This document shows, piece by piece, positions 1-12,583 of a stretch of DNA of 64,000 nucleotides. The position numbers and the translations under genes are program-made. The stretch lies in the NCBI RefSeq assembly GCF_019320115.1, contig NC_089581.1, forward strand, positions 72,838,101 to 72,902,100. Direction: 5' to 3'. Source of the stretch: Miscanthus floridulus. Taxonomy: Eukaryota > Streptophyta > Magnoliopsida > Poales > Poaceae. The notes under the pieces are model-generated. The model ran no database searches. It was not told the DNA's origin and saw only the letters and a list, made by a program, of their open reading frames with translations. The stretch's first letter is position 1. Every line of letters starts with the position of its first letter.

Positions 1-1622
1 ATGAAGGAACCAATCAATCACAAGGATGAATAACAATGAAGACCAATCACCTCGGAATCAATGATGAACACAATGATTTTTTACCGAGGTTCACTTACTT
101 GCCGGCAAGCTAGTCCTCGTTGTGGTGATTCACTCACTTGGAGGTTCACGCGCTAATTGGCTTCACACGCCAAACCCTCAATAGGGTGCCACACAACCAA
201 CACAAGATGAGGATCACACAAGCCACGAGCAATCCACTAGAGTACCTTTTGGCTCTTCGCCGGGGAAAGGTTAAGAACCCCTCACAATCACCACGATCGG
301 AGCCAGAGATAATCACCAACCTTCGCTTGATGATTCTCGCTGCTCCAAGCCATCTAGGTGGCAGCAACCACCAAGAGTAATAAGCGAATCCCATAGCGAA
401 ACACGAACACCAAGTGCCCCTAGATGCAATCACTCAAGCAATGCACTTGGATTCTCTCCCAATCTCACAAAAATGATGAATCAATGATGGAGATGAGTGG
501 GAGGGCTTTGGCTAAGCTCACAAGGTTGCTATGTCAATGCAAAATGGCCAAGAGTATGAGCTTGAGCCGGCTATGGGGCTTAAATAGAAGCCCCCAAGAA
601 ATAGAGCCGTCATACCCCTTCACTGGGCACAATACGGGCTGACTGGACGCTCCGGTCATGTTGACCAGATGTTGGACCTCAGCGTCTGGTCGCCCGACGA
701 CAACCATGTGTCCCGATCTCAACGGTCACTTGAGTTGACCAAACACGTCAGTTAGAAAGTAACCGGATGCTGGACCCTAGCGTCCGGTCATTTCCAGTAA
801 GGTTCCAAACACAAATTTTCACGACCGGACACATCCGGTCATGGCCGATCGGACTCACCCAGCGTCCGGTCATTCAACGTCTCCTCTGTGCACCTCACGT
901 CAGCGTACGTCAGCATTGACTGGACGCACCCAGCTAGTGTCTGGTCGCATAGCGACCTAGCATCTGGTCGTTTGACCGATGCCAGCGTCTTTGCTGATAC
1001 ATCTGACCAGACGCGCCGGTCCAACCGTGGCCAGCATCTGGTCACTCCAAGTGACCTCCGTCTTTTCTGTCTAGGGTGCCGGTGGCATCGTTGGACTGTC
1101 CGCACTCTACGGGCGGACACTCTATCGGTGGAGTTTCTTACCCTTGCTCCCAAACTTCACCACCCTTGATCAAATGTGCCAACCACCAAGTGTATCACCT
1201 TGTGCACATGTGTTAGCATATTTTCACAAACATTTTCAAGGGTGTTAGCACTCTACTAGATCCTAAATGCATATGCAATGAGTTAGAGCATCTAGTGGCA
1301 CTTTGATAACCGCATTCCGATACGAGTTTCACCCCTCTTAATAGTATGGCTATCAATCCTAAATGTGATCACACTCTCTAAGTGTCTTGATCACCAAAAT
1401 AAAATAGCTCCTATTGTTTATACCTTTGCCTTGAGTTTTTTGTTTTTCTCTTTCTTCTTTCCAAGTCCAAGCACTTGATCATCATCATGGTATCATCATC
1501 ATCATGCTATGATCTTCATTTGCTTCATCACTTGGAGTGTGCTACCTATCTCATGATCACCTGATAAACTAGGTTAGCACTTAGGGTTTCATCAATTCAC
1601 CAAAACCAAACTAGAGCTTTCA
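1..1622 (-). repeat. LTR of a retrotransposon, truncated by the window edge
   Basis: Read on the minus strand the LTR begins at 1622 with TGAAAGCTCTAG, closely resembling the start of the solo LTR at 30902 (TGAAAGGTCC), and runs off the left end of the window. The region about 640-1060 is packed with degenerate half-sites of the type GACCGGACGC / GCGTCCGGTC, as in the same relative place of the other LTR. A TATTTAA-like box lies near 580-590 on the minus strand. A CAT/ATC-rich stretch lies around 1480-1505. No protein domain is visible, so the superfamily is not assigned. It interrupts the Tekay-like LTR that starts at 1623. Confidence 0.7.
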
Positions 1623-3600
1623 AGTGGGCCGCGCCGCTCGCTCGTGGGCCACACAGTGGATTTCAGTTTTTCATTTTCCAGTGAATTAGTAAAGGGTTAT
1701 TTAATTTAGTTTTGAGCTAAACTTTGAAAAATTATAGTAAATTCTGTAGATGTCCAAAAATAGTGAAACAAAATTTGTTAGGTTCACAAAAATGATATCT
1801 ATCTATTGGTGTAGTTAGTTTATAGTTATCTATGATAATGATAGATTCATTAATTCATTTAGGAGAGCTTAGTATTATTTGGCTTAATATTTGTAGGAAT
1901 TTTTATGGTAAATGGGTGATAGCTTTAGCCATGAATTTTTTGCTCACTGTAATTTTTGTAGCCCTTGAGTAGACTGATATATAGGGTAGCTAATACTCCT
2001 TGTTTTAGTATATATATAGTAAATCGGTATTAAGAGTAAGAATACCTTTAGTTGCTAAGATAGTACATGTCATGTTTCATACTTGTTAGTGGTAACAATA
2101 GGTAACTTAACAACTTAGTTGGTAGAACTAGCTTGGTAGCTTGATAGGTGTGTTCATATTTTAAGAGTTGCTGTTGTCGTATTACTAAGTGTTGCATCAT
2201 CATTTCATGCATGTAGATAACGAGTTGGTAGAGTTTGTTCCTGCGAGCGAACAGGAGTTCAAGGAGATCATTGAGGAGTACAAGGAGGAGATTCTCGTAC
2301 AGGAGGGAGCCTTAGAGTAGTTTGTTGCTGACTCTGTTGACACATCGCCTGCCTAAGGCAAGCCCCGATGCATAACCCCTATTTTGAATGATCATTGAAT
2401 ATATATATATATATGATGTGCATTTACGTTACAGACATTTCATGGAAACTACATGCATAAATATACTTACCTATGAGTCCTACTAGTATTGGTCGAGTAG
2501 CTGCTATGCTCAGGATTCAGTAGCGTGAGTAACCTGCTGTTACTCACAATAGGTGATTATTATCACTCATGATAAAATGGTGGAAAGGAAAATGAAGACC
2601 GGGCAGGGGTATGGTTTAGGTATTGGTGGGTGTAAGAGGTTGTAAACTATGGCCAACAAGGCATAGCTTGGTTACACTTTTTTCTCTGTCTATGTCGGTT
2701 AAGGACCGGCAGTTGTATTGGGTTCTAGGCAAGTCACAGACTTATTATCCTGAGCACATACTTGGGTATGGGTGTAGGGAAGCCTTGTTGCTCTCTTGTC
2801 ATGGGTTCTGGCTCTTTCTGGACTGACTGATTGGAGGCGGGGATGGTGGAGGTCTAAGCACCGCACTGAGTCTAGGACTCAGGAGCGGGGGCTTGGACTC
2901 CAAGTTTGGATAGGGACCTATACCCCATGATAGGAGAGTGATGGGTTGGTCCTGCTTGTGTTTGGGGTACAAGCGGGGCGTGTATTTCAGGGTACCTAGC
3001 TAGGCACATTGATTCGTGAATTATCGGGCAATCTAGTACGGCTTGTCTACAGTCTAGCACCGTAGTAAGAACTGAAAGATGAAAGGTGATGAAATGGAAC
3101 TGTTTGTTCAACTCTTGCTTGAAAGTAAAATAGGTGCTTACATAGAATGGATAGCTAATTAAATAATTATGACTACTAATAATAACATAAATAAGGATTC
3201 ACTATTAGTATTGCTTTCTGCTAAAAGGAAACCAGCAAACCATAAAGCTTATCATATCTGTTGGAGTTAGGAAATTATTCCCAGTAGTCGGATAAGTCTT
3301 GCGAGTACATTGTGTACTCAGGGTTTATTTGCCCCTGTTACAGGTACTGCTTGAGGAGTAGTCGTTGTGTGAAGGATTCTTCTGGTGGGCACAGATGGAT
3401 CCTTGTTTATTATCGGTAGATGTTTATTTTTATTCCGTTGTTTAATATTCCGCACTCTGAATTTGGTAATGTAATAATACATTTCTAAGAACTCTAGATG
3501 TATGAAATGGACTAAGTATTGTAACTCATTCTCAGTATTGGATCCTGCAGGAAAAATGTGGATTATTTGGGCTCTCCCTTAGGGTGTGCTCGACGAAACC
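1623..3600 (+). repeat. Tekay-like gypsy LTR, 5' truncated
   Basis: AT-rich non-coding sequence whose blocks recur in the same order as in the 3.5 kb LTRs at 23733 and 29760: a GGCAAGCCCC block near 2354, then a 'gagtac..tgtactcagggttt' block near 3303-3330. It is related to but clearly diverged from those LTRs. The left end is cut by the LTR ending at 1622. The right end is not sharp: LTR-like sequence passes into minus-strand gag/protease sequence somewhere between about 3560 and 3640. An (AT)n tract sits at about 2398-2414. Confidence 0.6.
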
Positions 3601-6372
3601 CGCCCGAGGTAGCCTACTTTCGAGGTGCTCAATGTCTGGTGGAAGACGAGCGCCTTCGAGGGTGTGTTATTTTGGGCAGTTCTGCCACATCTGCCCATTG
3701 GTTGGCCCTAGAGAAGGTGATTGGGTGCTCCGACCAGCTCAGGTACTTTGGATCCATGACTTTGTCGTCATAGGTGGCAACCGACATGATCTGTCGGGCG
3801 GTGAGCTTCTGTTCCCACCTATTCTTGGAGGTGGCCCTCCCACCAAAGTTGGAGGCGACGGTCTTGGTGGCATCCAAGTAGACAAGGCCTACATCCTTCT
3901 CCCGTCCTCCGCCTTGGCCGTCATCTATTTCATCATTGTTGCATCGTGGCCTCTTTGCATCCTCCATGCGGAAAGCCCTATTCAGGCCTTTGCACTCTCC
4001 CATGGTATGCTTGGCGCCCTTATAGATAGGGCATGGACCATCTAGGAGCTTGGCATAGTCAGCGTCGTAGGTGCGCTTAGCGTGAGGAGTGTTGACAGCA
4101 TTTACTGAGTTTTTAGGCCTACGGCGGCGGTTCTGTCTGCCTCTCAAGCTCTCCGGGCGATCATCGTGCCGGTGCTCACGATCATCGGAGCGACGGTCAT
4201 GCTTGTCATGGTGGCGGTCGCGATCATCGTAGCGCTTTTCTTCACAACGGTCGTCATGATAGTGTTGGGGTGATCGAAGCGGGCTACCCTTTCAGCTTCC
4301 TCGGTGTTGGTGTAGCCATTTGCAATCTGTAGCAGCTTGCCGATGGTCATAGGCCTCTTGCGGTATAACTTTCCATGAAGTTGCTCGTGATGGAGCCCCT
4401 TGGTGAATGTGGCAATGGCCTCACCATCACTGATGTTGGGGATTAAGTTCCTTTTCTCCGAGAAGCACCTAATGAAACTGCACAGGGGCTCCCCGAAGGT
4501 TTGACGAAGCTTCTCTAGATCATACTTGGTGCCCAGTTGCTCGCACATAGCCATGTAGTTCTCGCTAAAGACCTTCTTGAGGTCATCCCAAGATCGGATG
4601 GAGTCCTCCTGTAAGCTAAGGAGCTAGTTGTTCGTAGATTGGTTGAGCATGATGGGCAAATATATTGCCATCACATCTTCACTTCCTCCTACGGACCTTA
4701 CGGCGATCACGTAGAGCGTTAGCCATTGCACGGGGTTAGCCTTGCTGTCGTTGGTGTCCACCCCTAAGATCTTGAAGCCTGTGGGCAATCGGATAGCCCA
4801 GAGCCTTGTCATGAAGGGGTGAAGTCCAGAGGTGTTGGCAATGGGTGGTGCTTGGGCTGCACCGGGTGCTCCATGTTCGGCATCATATTGCCGCTGGCGT
4901 TCCATCTCCACGTCGTGGCACACGGACCTGCTATTCTCGATGCCATCATGGATGTCGATGTTGGCGTTGATGTGTTCACGAATGTCATATGTTGTGGTTG
5001 CCCCCTCGGTTGCCTAGTGGATGAGGAGGGCGTCCGCCTTAGTCCGGATGTCCTTCATAGTTGCCCCTAGATCCTCTATAGAGGTAGGGGCCGCTAGCTT
5101 TGGGTCAAGGGCACTCGGAGCCCTGATGTTGACTTCCTCTATCATGGCAGGAGCTACGAGAGCGATGGCTGTGAGCCAACACAGTTGAGTAAAGCGGAGC
5201 AGGGTGCTGGATGTTGTTGACTTGAACTTGAGCCGCTTTGACATGCGCTTGGATCTTCTCGACTTTCGGAGTCCATGGGAGCTTCTCTAGCTTATTGAAA
5301 ATGACAGCGAGATTGGCGCTTAGCGTCTTCTGTATCGACTGGTTGCCTACCATGTCGAACTCGTCCTCTAGATTGCGGTGCGCGTGGTGTAGGGCGTTAG
5401 GATCCCCATCAGCTCTATGGGTGGCTTCTTTATCTCGAAGACGTTAACGATCGACGTTCTTCACCAGGCGAGCATTGCCTTCTTTGGTGGTTTCACTGTC
5501 CTTGGTTATGCTGTCGAGGCTGATATGAAAGATCTTGCCCTTGAATCCTAGAGGAAAAGGGGGTAGCTAGAGACGGTCTTGGTGGTGCCCTCGGAGTATG
5601 TGTTAGGGCTCTCATCCAAGCTGTTATGGAGAGAATCATCTGGTACTTGACGAATAGCCACCATGTTGACCATAGGCGTAGGCTAATTGGCCTTAGGCAG
5701 ATCAATCTTGTAGAGGTCGTCAACACGGTCATGCTCGGAGTGGTCAATGAAAAGGTGGTGGACGGTGTTTTGGTACGCAGATCCCGTACCCACCAGCCCA
5801 AAAGGATAGGGCCTCAGCATATTCTCCATTGGGGCTTCGTAGTTGGCTAGGCATAGGCCGGTCGTTGGGAGTGGTCGGCGTCGCACCATACGCCCTTCTG
5901 GAGTTGCTGTGATCACCAGATCTGAATCTTGCCACCCCGGATGATGTGGTCGAGCAAATTGCTCGGTCGTAGTGGCTCGGCGACCTTGGAGCGTAGGAAT
6001 TTCGCTGCTCGTAGTTAACCGATTTAAGAATGAGTCCACGAGGAGCTGACATTCTGCTAAGCGGTCTATAACCCGATCGATAGATGCGATCAAATCGTCG
6101 TTGCTGATGGATCTCCTAACCTAGTGGTGGGACACCGAGATCAGAGATATTATTGAAGACGTTGGCATGATTGGCGCAAGGTGATTCTGCACCACCTCCA
6201 CGATTTCCTCGACGCCATTGGCGCCGATGATCCAGTTCATAGATCTAACTGTAAAGGTCTGGCCTGGCTTCGGAAGGATCATGGAGCTCGGGAAGCGGAC
6301 CATCTGGTTTGCCATGGAATCAGCCGTCATGGAATTAGCACGCACACCCCCTACCTAGCACGCCACTATCGA
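3600..6372 (-). pseudogene. gypsy gag and start of protease, decayed
   Basis: Minus-strand reading frames reconstruct a retrotransposon Gag. The matrix/capsid region lies about 4624-5350, the conserved capsid part (LRQTFGEPLCSFIRCFSEKR) about 4440-4520, a C..H..C zinc-knuckle-like stretch (PCPIYKGAKHTMGEC) about 4000-4040, and the start of an aspartic-protease domain (HPITFSRANQW) about 3690-3720. The frame is broken by several stops and shifts, so no intact protein is possible. RT, RNase H, integrase and the second LTR are missing. Its 5' LTR is at 6373-6832 plus 11191-11198. The neighbouring PBS-like sequence (about 6351-6366) suits Tat-group gypsy elements, but the clade is an inference. 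Confidence 0.7.
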
Positions 6373-6832
6373 TGAAATATGATCGGTAGTCTACTGAGAG
6401 GTATGCCTATGGTAGTAGATGAACAGGTGGAGGTGCGTGTGATGGGAACTAGATGGTGACATAGAACGCAGAGACAACAATTTAGGTAGATTCAGGCCAT
6501 CAGCTTGACGTAATACCCTACGTCCTATGTCTTTAGTGGATTGTATTATGAGATGAGATGAAAATGAGAGGGTCCCTACCTGCCTTATATAGCTCAGGGG
6601 TAGGGTTACAGGCCAGTTAAATCTATCCTAATCGGTTTACATGATAGGAATTACAAATATTGCGGTATCTTAGCATATCCGAATGGATTTCCCTTGATCG
6701 CCAAGGATCTTCACGTAGCCTTACGAGGCACGCTAACCTGTGTCATGCTCCACATGATGTAATCTTGTGGCCTGGGTCTCCCCTAGCGGCTTGGCCCATG
6801 TTCAGCCATGTGGTATCCGGGGTTATACCCCC
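6373..6832 (-). repeat. 5' LTR of the minus-strand gypsy element (main part)
   Basis: Lies directly upstream, on the minus strand, of the gag remnant. A primer-binding-site-like sequence (minus strand TGGCGTGCTAGGTAGGGG) adjoins it at 6349-6366. On the minus strand the LTR would start with TGTGGGGG, but those 8 bases are found at 11191-11198 because the Reina element inserted there. The left boundary at 6373 is approximate (within about 10 bp). TATA-like 'tatata' is visible at about 6594-6599. Confidence 0.65.
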
Positions 6833-7152
6833 TGTTGTGACTAGGCTATAGTATTCCAGGCGCAAGCCCATTAGTGGCTAAGAGAGCCCGTTAGGATATT
6901 TAGTTTTATTTCTCAATTTTATTCATGGAAGTATAAATACTTGTAATTAGGCACAATTGGATTTTAAGCAAGAGTAATCATATTACTTGGCTTCCTTAGG
7001 GAGCCAAAAGTTTGCCCTAGCCGCCTCTGTTCTCTTCCTTGCGCGCGAGATCACGGCGCCCCACCGCCGATCCTCCATCTTCAAACCACGTCCAACCATC
7101 ACCCATTCATACAACCTTCAATCCATCAGAGGGAGAGCACCGGTCCATACCA
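6833..7152 (+). repeat. 5' LTR of the Reina element
   Basis: 320 bp, matching 10876-11190 almost base for base. Contains 'agtataaatact' at about 6930-6941, a TATA-like core promoter. Ends with CCATACCA just before the PBS. Confidence 0.92.
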
Positions 7153-7166
7153 ACCTGGTATTAGAG

Positions 7167-8564
7167 ATGTTGATCCCCCTACCCTCCACCACCATGCCAC
7201 CGCTGGCCGCAACCGCGCCACCACCTGTGTCCACCACCGTGCCACCACTGGCTGCAACCGTGCCGCCAGCACCGCCACTTGTGTCCTCCTCCACGTCGAC
7301 GATGGTGCCAACACCGTCGCTACCGATGGGCACGCCAGCTGCCCCACGGGTCATCTTCACGCCCGAGCAAATGACGGCAGCCATCATCGATCTCAGCAAT
7401 GGCATGGCGGAGATGCGGCTGACGATGCAGTCCATCCTCTAGTACCTCCACCCGCCGATGCCATCCTACGTAGCACCACCTCAGTCCTCCCTACTGTCTT
7501 CCCAGCAGATGTTGCCGATCTCAAACCCCTACGGGATGCCCACCGATGCTAGCCCATGGTCTTCCACCTCTATGCCGCTGCCGTCGACGAACGTCCCGAT
7601 CCACATGATCCGATTCCCACCATCACCATCCTAGATACCAGCATGGGCCCTAGGGCAACCCAGCCCTATTTATACCATGGCCCCATCCCGGCCACACGTT
7701 CCCGCGACGCCCTCCACCGGTGCCATAATGGACCATGGGGGACCCGTGGCATCGGGTACCCTCGACGGCGGGATGGATGGCACCCTCTTCCACGGTAGCA
7801 GCGTGCTACCACCGGCCACCAGTGCCCCGAGCTCCAACGATAGTGCCTTCGAGGGTGGCGCTCCAGCGGCCGCACAGGGCAGCATGCCCCCAAAATTCCA
7901 CAAGCTTGAGTTCACAACTTATGATGGCTCCGTGGATCCGTTGAACTGGCTCACGCATTGTGAGCAATTCTTTCGGGGCCAACTCACGCCGGCGTCGCAA
8001 CGCACATGGATGGCATCCTACCACCTCAACAGAGCGGCCTAGACATGGTACTATGCCCTCAAGCAGGATGAGGGCATGCCTCCATGGGACCGTTTCAAGG
8101 ACCTGTGTCGCCAACGTTTTGGGCCTCCTATCCGCAGCACCCGCCTGGCGGAACTAGGCCGGCTGCCGTTTCACTCTTCGGTGGAGGAGTTCGCCGGTCA
8201 CTTCCAGGCGGTCCTAGCACACACCCGGAACATATCTACATGCCAGAAGGCCGAGATGTTCATGGGTGGTCTCCCAGACCACATTCACGTGGATGTGGAA
8301 ATGCGAGATCCTAGCGACCTCCAGACGGCCATGTACTTGGCTCATGCTTTCGAACGTCGTGCCGAGGCCATGGTGGTGCCTACACAGCGTGGCACCCATC
8401 CTCCTCAGTGGTCGGGCCCTCCAGCATGGGCTCCCACGGGGGGTGCTACTCCAGCGGCTACATCCGCCCTTCTAGCGCCAGCATCTACAGGCTCGGGCGC
8501 AGCGATGCCTGCTCGGCCGTTCCAACGTTTATCGTCGGCCGAGATGCTCGAACGCCGTCGCTAA
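7167..8564 (+). pseudogene. gag of the Reina element
   Basis: One reading frame starting at ATG 7167, directly after the PBS, and running to a stop at 8562. It is interrupted by in-frame TAGs near 7440, 7632 and 8040. The N-terminal third is Pro/Thr/Ala-rich. The capsid-like part (LEFTTYDGSVDPLNWLTHCEQ) is at about 7905-7970, followed by an 'RFGPPIRSTRLAELG' stretch typical of retrotransposon Gag. Just downstream (8565-8630) a zinc-knuckle remnant (GLCYNYDEQYVRGHVC) is readable. Each stop is a single transition from a sense codon. It is a decayed capsid gene and cannot give full-length Gag. Confidence 0.8.
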
Positions 8565-8639
8565 GGCTTGTGCTATAACTATGATGAGCAGTATGTACGT
8601 GGACACGTGTGCCCCCACTTGTTCTACTTAGAGTCCGCA

Positions 8640-10926
8640 GACTACATCGATGACGAGGGGCTCAATGCCGCGGACGCCGATGTGGCTGCATAGGCCGAGG
8701 AGTCGACACCTTCGGGGGCCACTGTTAATGCCCTTGTTGTTTTAGTGTACGCTCTTGTAGGGATCCAAACCTACCACACCTTGCTGCTGCCGGTTGTGGT
8801 TAATGGGGAACGCCTCCTCGCCCTGTTGGACATGGGTTCCACCCACACCTTCCTCTAGGGTACCATCATGCGCTGCCTGGGGCTCGTTCCATGAGGGGGG
8901 GGGCACCTTCTTGTCACCGTCGCCAACGGCGAGCGCGTGTTGTGTGAGGGGATCGCTCATGACGTTGCTATCACCATCGGCGGCGAGTCTTTCCCCGTCA
9001 CCTACGTCGGCCTCACGCTCGGCTGCTTCAACTTCATCCTCAGCGTCGACTTCTCGGGACGTTGGGTCTCCTGCTCTAGGACTTCGAGGGCCTGACCGTG
9101 GCCTTCCAAAGGGATGGTCGACGCATGATGTGGCAATGCGTTGGTGCCCCTGGCGCTCCAACGAATCACCAGCCCCTGGTCACGGTCATGGCTGACCCGC
9201 ATCACCCACTGCTGGAACAACTACTACTATAGCACGGGGCCATCTTCGACGAACCTCGTGGCCTCCCTCCAGCGCGGCCCTACGACCACCGCATCCACCT
9301 CCTACCCAGGACCGCGCCGGTGGCGGTGCACCCTTACCGATACCCGTAGCTGTAGAAGGATGAGTTGGAGCGGTAGTGTGCCGCCATGTTGGAGCAGGGC
9401 ATCATCCGGCCGAGTACATCCCCGTTCTTCGCGCTGGTGCTGCTTGTCAAGAAGGCGGACGGGTCATGGTGCTTCTGCATCGACTATCGAGCGCTCAATG
9501 ATAAAACATCCAAGGACAAATTTCCCATCCCGGTGGTTGATGAACTCCTCGACGAGCTTCACGGGGCTCGCTACTTCACCAAGCTCGACCTTCGGTCGGG
9601 CTACCACCAGGTGCGCATGCACCTAGCGGACGTCGAGAAGACCGCTTTCCGCACCCACCACGGCCACTTCGAGTTCCTGGTGATGCCGTTTGGGTTGTCC
9701 AACGCCCCGGCTACTTTCTAGGCGCTGATGAACGATGTCCTCTAGCCCTTCCTCCGCAAGTTCATGCTGGTTTTCTTCGATGACATTCTGATCTACAGCA
9801 CATCGTGGTCCGAGCATCTCTAGCATGTGGGCCTCATCTTCACCGCCTTGCGAGCTCACGGCCTCTACCTAAAGAGGTCGAAGTGCTCCTTCGGGACCCT
9901 CTCTGTTGCCTACCTCGGCCACATCATCTCCGCCAATGGCGTCGCTATGGACAGCGACAAGGTGGTCGTGGTCGCCTCTTGGCCGACGCCTCGCTCCCCA
10001 TGGGGTGTGCGTGGCTTCCTCGGGCTCACCGGCTACTACCAGAAGTTCATCCATGACTTCGGCTCCATCGCGGTGCCACTCACGTGTCTCCTACGCAAGG
10101 AGGCGTTCATCTGGATAGCGGTCGTCAACAAGGTGATCGCGATGTCCCTTCGTTGTGCGACCGGCGACCGCCCGTGCTCATGGGTGGACTGGCTTTCGTG
10201 GGTGGAGTACTGCTACAACACGTCGTTCCACACGACGCTCTGGGCGACGCCGTTTGAGGTAGTCTACGGCCGGCCTCCGCCGCCCCTCCTTTCCCACAGA
10301 GAGGGGGGCGCTGACACGGAGGCCGCGGACACCATGCTCCGGGACCAGGACGCCTTCCTAGTGGAGGTCCGGGAGCACCTTCTTCAGGCGCAGCAGCATG
10401 CCAAGCACCGCTACGACGAGCATCATCGCGCTGTGGACTTCAACGTCGGCGACTGGGTACTCCTTCGTCTACTCCATCGACCCACCCACACTCTCGCAAC
10501 GCCGGCAAAGGGCAAGCTGCGGCCGCGATACGCTGGCCCTTTCTAGATCCTGGAACGTATAGGCTAGGTGGCCTACCGCCTGCAGCTACCAGAAGGTGCA
10601 CGTCTCCATGACGTTTTTCATGTTGGCTTGCTCAAGCAGTGGAGGGGTGATCTCCCCACGGCTACGGCGGCCGTGCCGCTTGTTCAGGATGGGCGCCTGC
10701 TGCCAGCTCCGGAACGTGTTCTGCGTGCTCAGCTCCGCCGTGGCGATTGGAAGCTGCTGGTCAAATGGCGCGGACTTCCCAACGACGATGCGACATGGGA
10801 ACCGCTCGATGACTTCAAGACTCTTTACCCCGATGTCCAACTCGAGGACGAGCTGTTTGTCAGGACGAGAAGAGATGTTATGACCGGGCTACAGTATTCC
10901 AGGCGCAAGCCCATTAGTGGCTAAGA
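8640..10926 (+). pseudogene. pol of the Reina element (protease, RT, integrase C-terminus, chromodomain)
   Basis: The protease remnant (LLALLDMGSTHTF) lies at about 8815-8855. A run of nine G at 8896-8904 marks a frameshift. RT spans about 9380-10110, with RFPIP-type ([15 protein letters not shown]), [22 protein letters not shown] and FDDILIYS motifs, the last carrying the catalytic DD pair. RT then ends abruptly after KEAFIW, and the next recognisable sequence (WVEYCYNTSFHT) belongs to the integrase C-terminal half, so RNase H and the integrase catalytic core are gone. The last about 130 residues hold the [10 protein letters not shown] block and a chromodomain ([17 protein letters not shown], about 10755-10810). 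In-frame TAGs occur near 9719, 9743, 9821, 10543 and 10564. Confidence 0.85.
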
Positions 10927-11190
10927 GAGCCCGTTAGCATATTTAGTTTTATTTCTCAATTTTATTCATGGAAGTATAAATACTTGTAATCAAGCACAAT
11001 TGGATTTTAAGCAAGAGTAATTACTCTGCTTCCTTAGGGAGCCAGAAGTTTGCCCTAGCCGCCTCTGTTCTCTTCCTTGCGCGCGAGATCACGGCGCCCC
11101 GCCGCCGATCCTCCATCTTCAAACCACGTCCAACCATCACCCATTCGTACAACCTTCGATCCATCAGAGGGAGAGCACCTGTCCATACCA
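10876..11190 (+). repeat. 3' LTR of the Reina element
   Basis: Partner of 6833-7152 with only scattered differences and a 5-bp length difference. Followed directly by the CCCCC target duplicate and then by the 8-bp left-over tip of the host LTR (to 11198). Confidence 0.92.
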
Positions 11191-11198
11191 CCCCCACA

Positions 11199-12583
11199 CT
11201 AATCCAAAGCTCAAGATGATTCAAGTGAAACCCACGTGGACATTAACATAAACAAGTCAAAAAATCGTATTGCATAACTGCTAGGAGATAATACAAATTG
11301 AACACTTATTCTAAAAGGTGAGCTAAGATACAATGCAAATAGAACACTTATTATAAGGTGAGACATTAGTTACTCTGTTCTTTTTTTCCTCAAACACACA
11401 TGCCAAAACCTATATATGAAGATGTCGTTTATTTCTGTAGGATGGAAGAAAACTGCTAACATTTAGAATGACACGCCACTTTGGAATGACGATTCCAATG
11501 CACATGCCCACTTGTCCTGTTAGCTTCGTTGAAATGCCAGGCTAAAAATATCGTTGGCTGATTTATTACTATAGTTGATAAGTTCAAGCGAGTAAGGGCC
11601 ATAAAAAGCAAAGTATTTACTCTCTGGCAAACTGCAAAATCAAAGTTTTACAATGCACATGCTCACTATTGGGTTTTTCTTATTCTTAGTTCCAACCATT
11701 ATATGGAAATTACACTCGAAAATGACAGAACTAGGAGGGTAGCACAACCACAGCCACTTTTACGCATCGGACTGGAATCCTTAGGGAGGGGAGAGGTGGA
11801 TGGATGCATACAGGAGTTCTGATTTCGTCCCTGTTTGCACACTATAGTATTATAGGTGGTATTAAGAAACTACAGTTTTGGTATTTATAGATGTGCAAAA
11901 CCATAGTTTAGAAAAAAAGAAGTCTAGAGTTGAGCAACTCCAAAAGACCACAGTTTTAGTGATACTATAATTTTTAAAACCATAAATTTTATTACATCCA
12001 AACACTTCATTTGTGCTCCAAAACCAAAATATTTACAAAACGTATTTTTTCTTCTAAATTGTAAAAATACTTTGCATCCCTGCATGTCCATCTTGCATTA
12101 CTCGATTTTTGAATCATCATCTTCAAACAGGACAGCCTCGTCTGCCTGGGACAGTTATGATTGACCGCATCATCCTCTCACAAAGAGATAAAAAAAGAGC
12201 ACGCATCAAGGACAAGGACAGCAGTTGGCACGATTATGCCTCGACCCTAAGGCCTTCCTAGGATTTTGAATTTTTTTTAACAGTATTGTAGCTGGAATAT
12301 TTCGAGCGGTCAACGGAGCAAATGTGCATGCCTTGCTCTCACAGGAATTGTAGTCCACAACTGCAGGCTATACTACCACATGATTCTGAACAATATATCT
12401 TCAAACACCTGTCCCGCGATTGAGATGTGACTCTTACACAGACCTTGAGGTCACGATTCAGTCACTGTCTCGAGAGGAGAAAATCCTCTTCAGAGCATGG
12501 GGTAGCTCCAGCACAATGTCTGCGTATGCTGAAACACAGAATAGGGAGGGGGCAAATAGATCAGAACAGAGTTCAGCACAAAG
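11199..12583. other. intergenic, AT-rich, no gene seen
   Basis: About 1.4 kb between the nested retrotransposons and the 3' end of CENP-O. No coding signal is convincing. The stretch about 11830-12080 ('ccctgtttgcacac ... catccaaacacttcat') may be an old MITE, but I could not match its ends. Confidence 0.5.

Larger units (their letters stand above)
6833..11190 (+). mobile_element. Reina-type chromovirus (Ty3/gypsy), internally deleted
   Basis: A complete insertion: near-identical LTRs at 6833-7152 and 10876-11190, starting TGTTRTGAC and ending CCATACCA, flanked by the 5-bp target duplication CCCCC (6828-6832 and 11191-11195). The PBS-like TGGTATTAGAG (7156-7166, initiator-Met tRNA type) follows the 5' LTR. 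Internal order is gag, protease, RT, the integrase C-terminal end and a chromodomain. Short LTRs of about 320 bp and a chromodomain fit the Reina clade. At 4.36 kb it is short because RNase H and most of the integrase are missing (junction near 10110-10130). Many in-frame stops make it non-autonomous. Confidence 0.9.
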
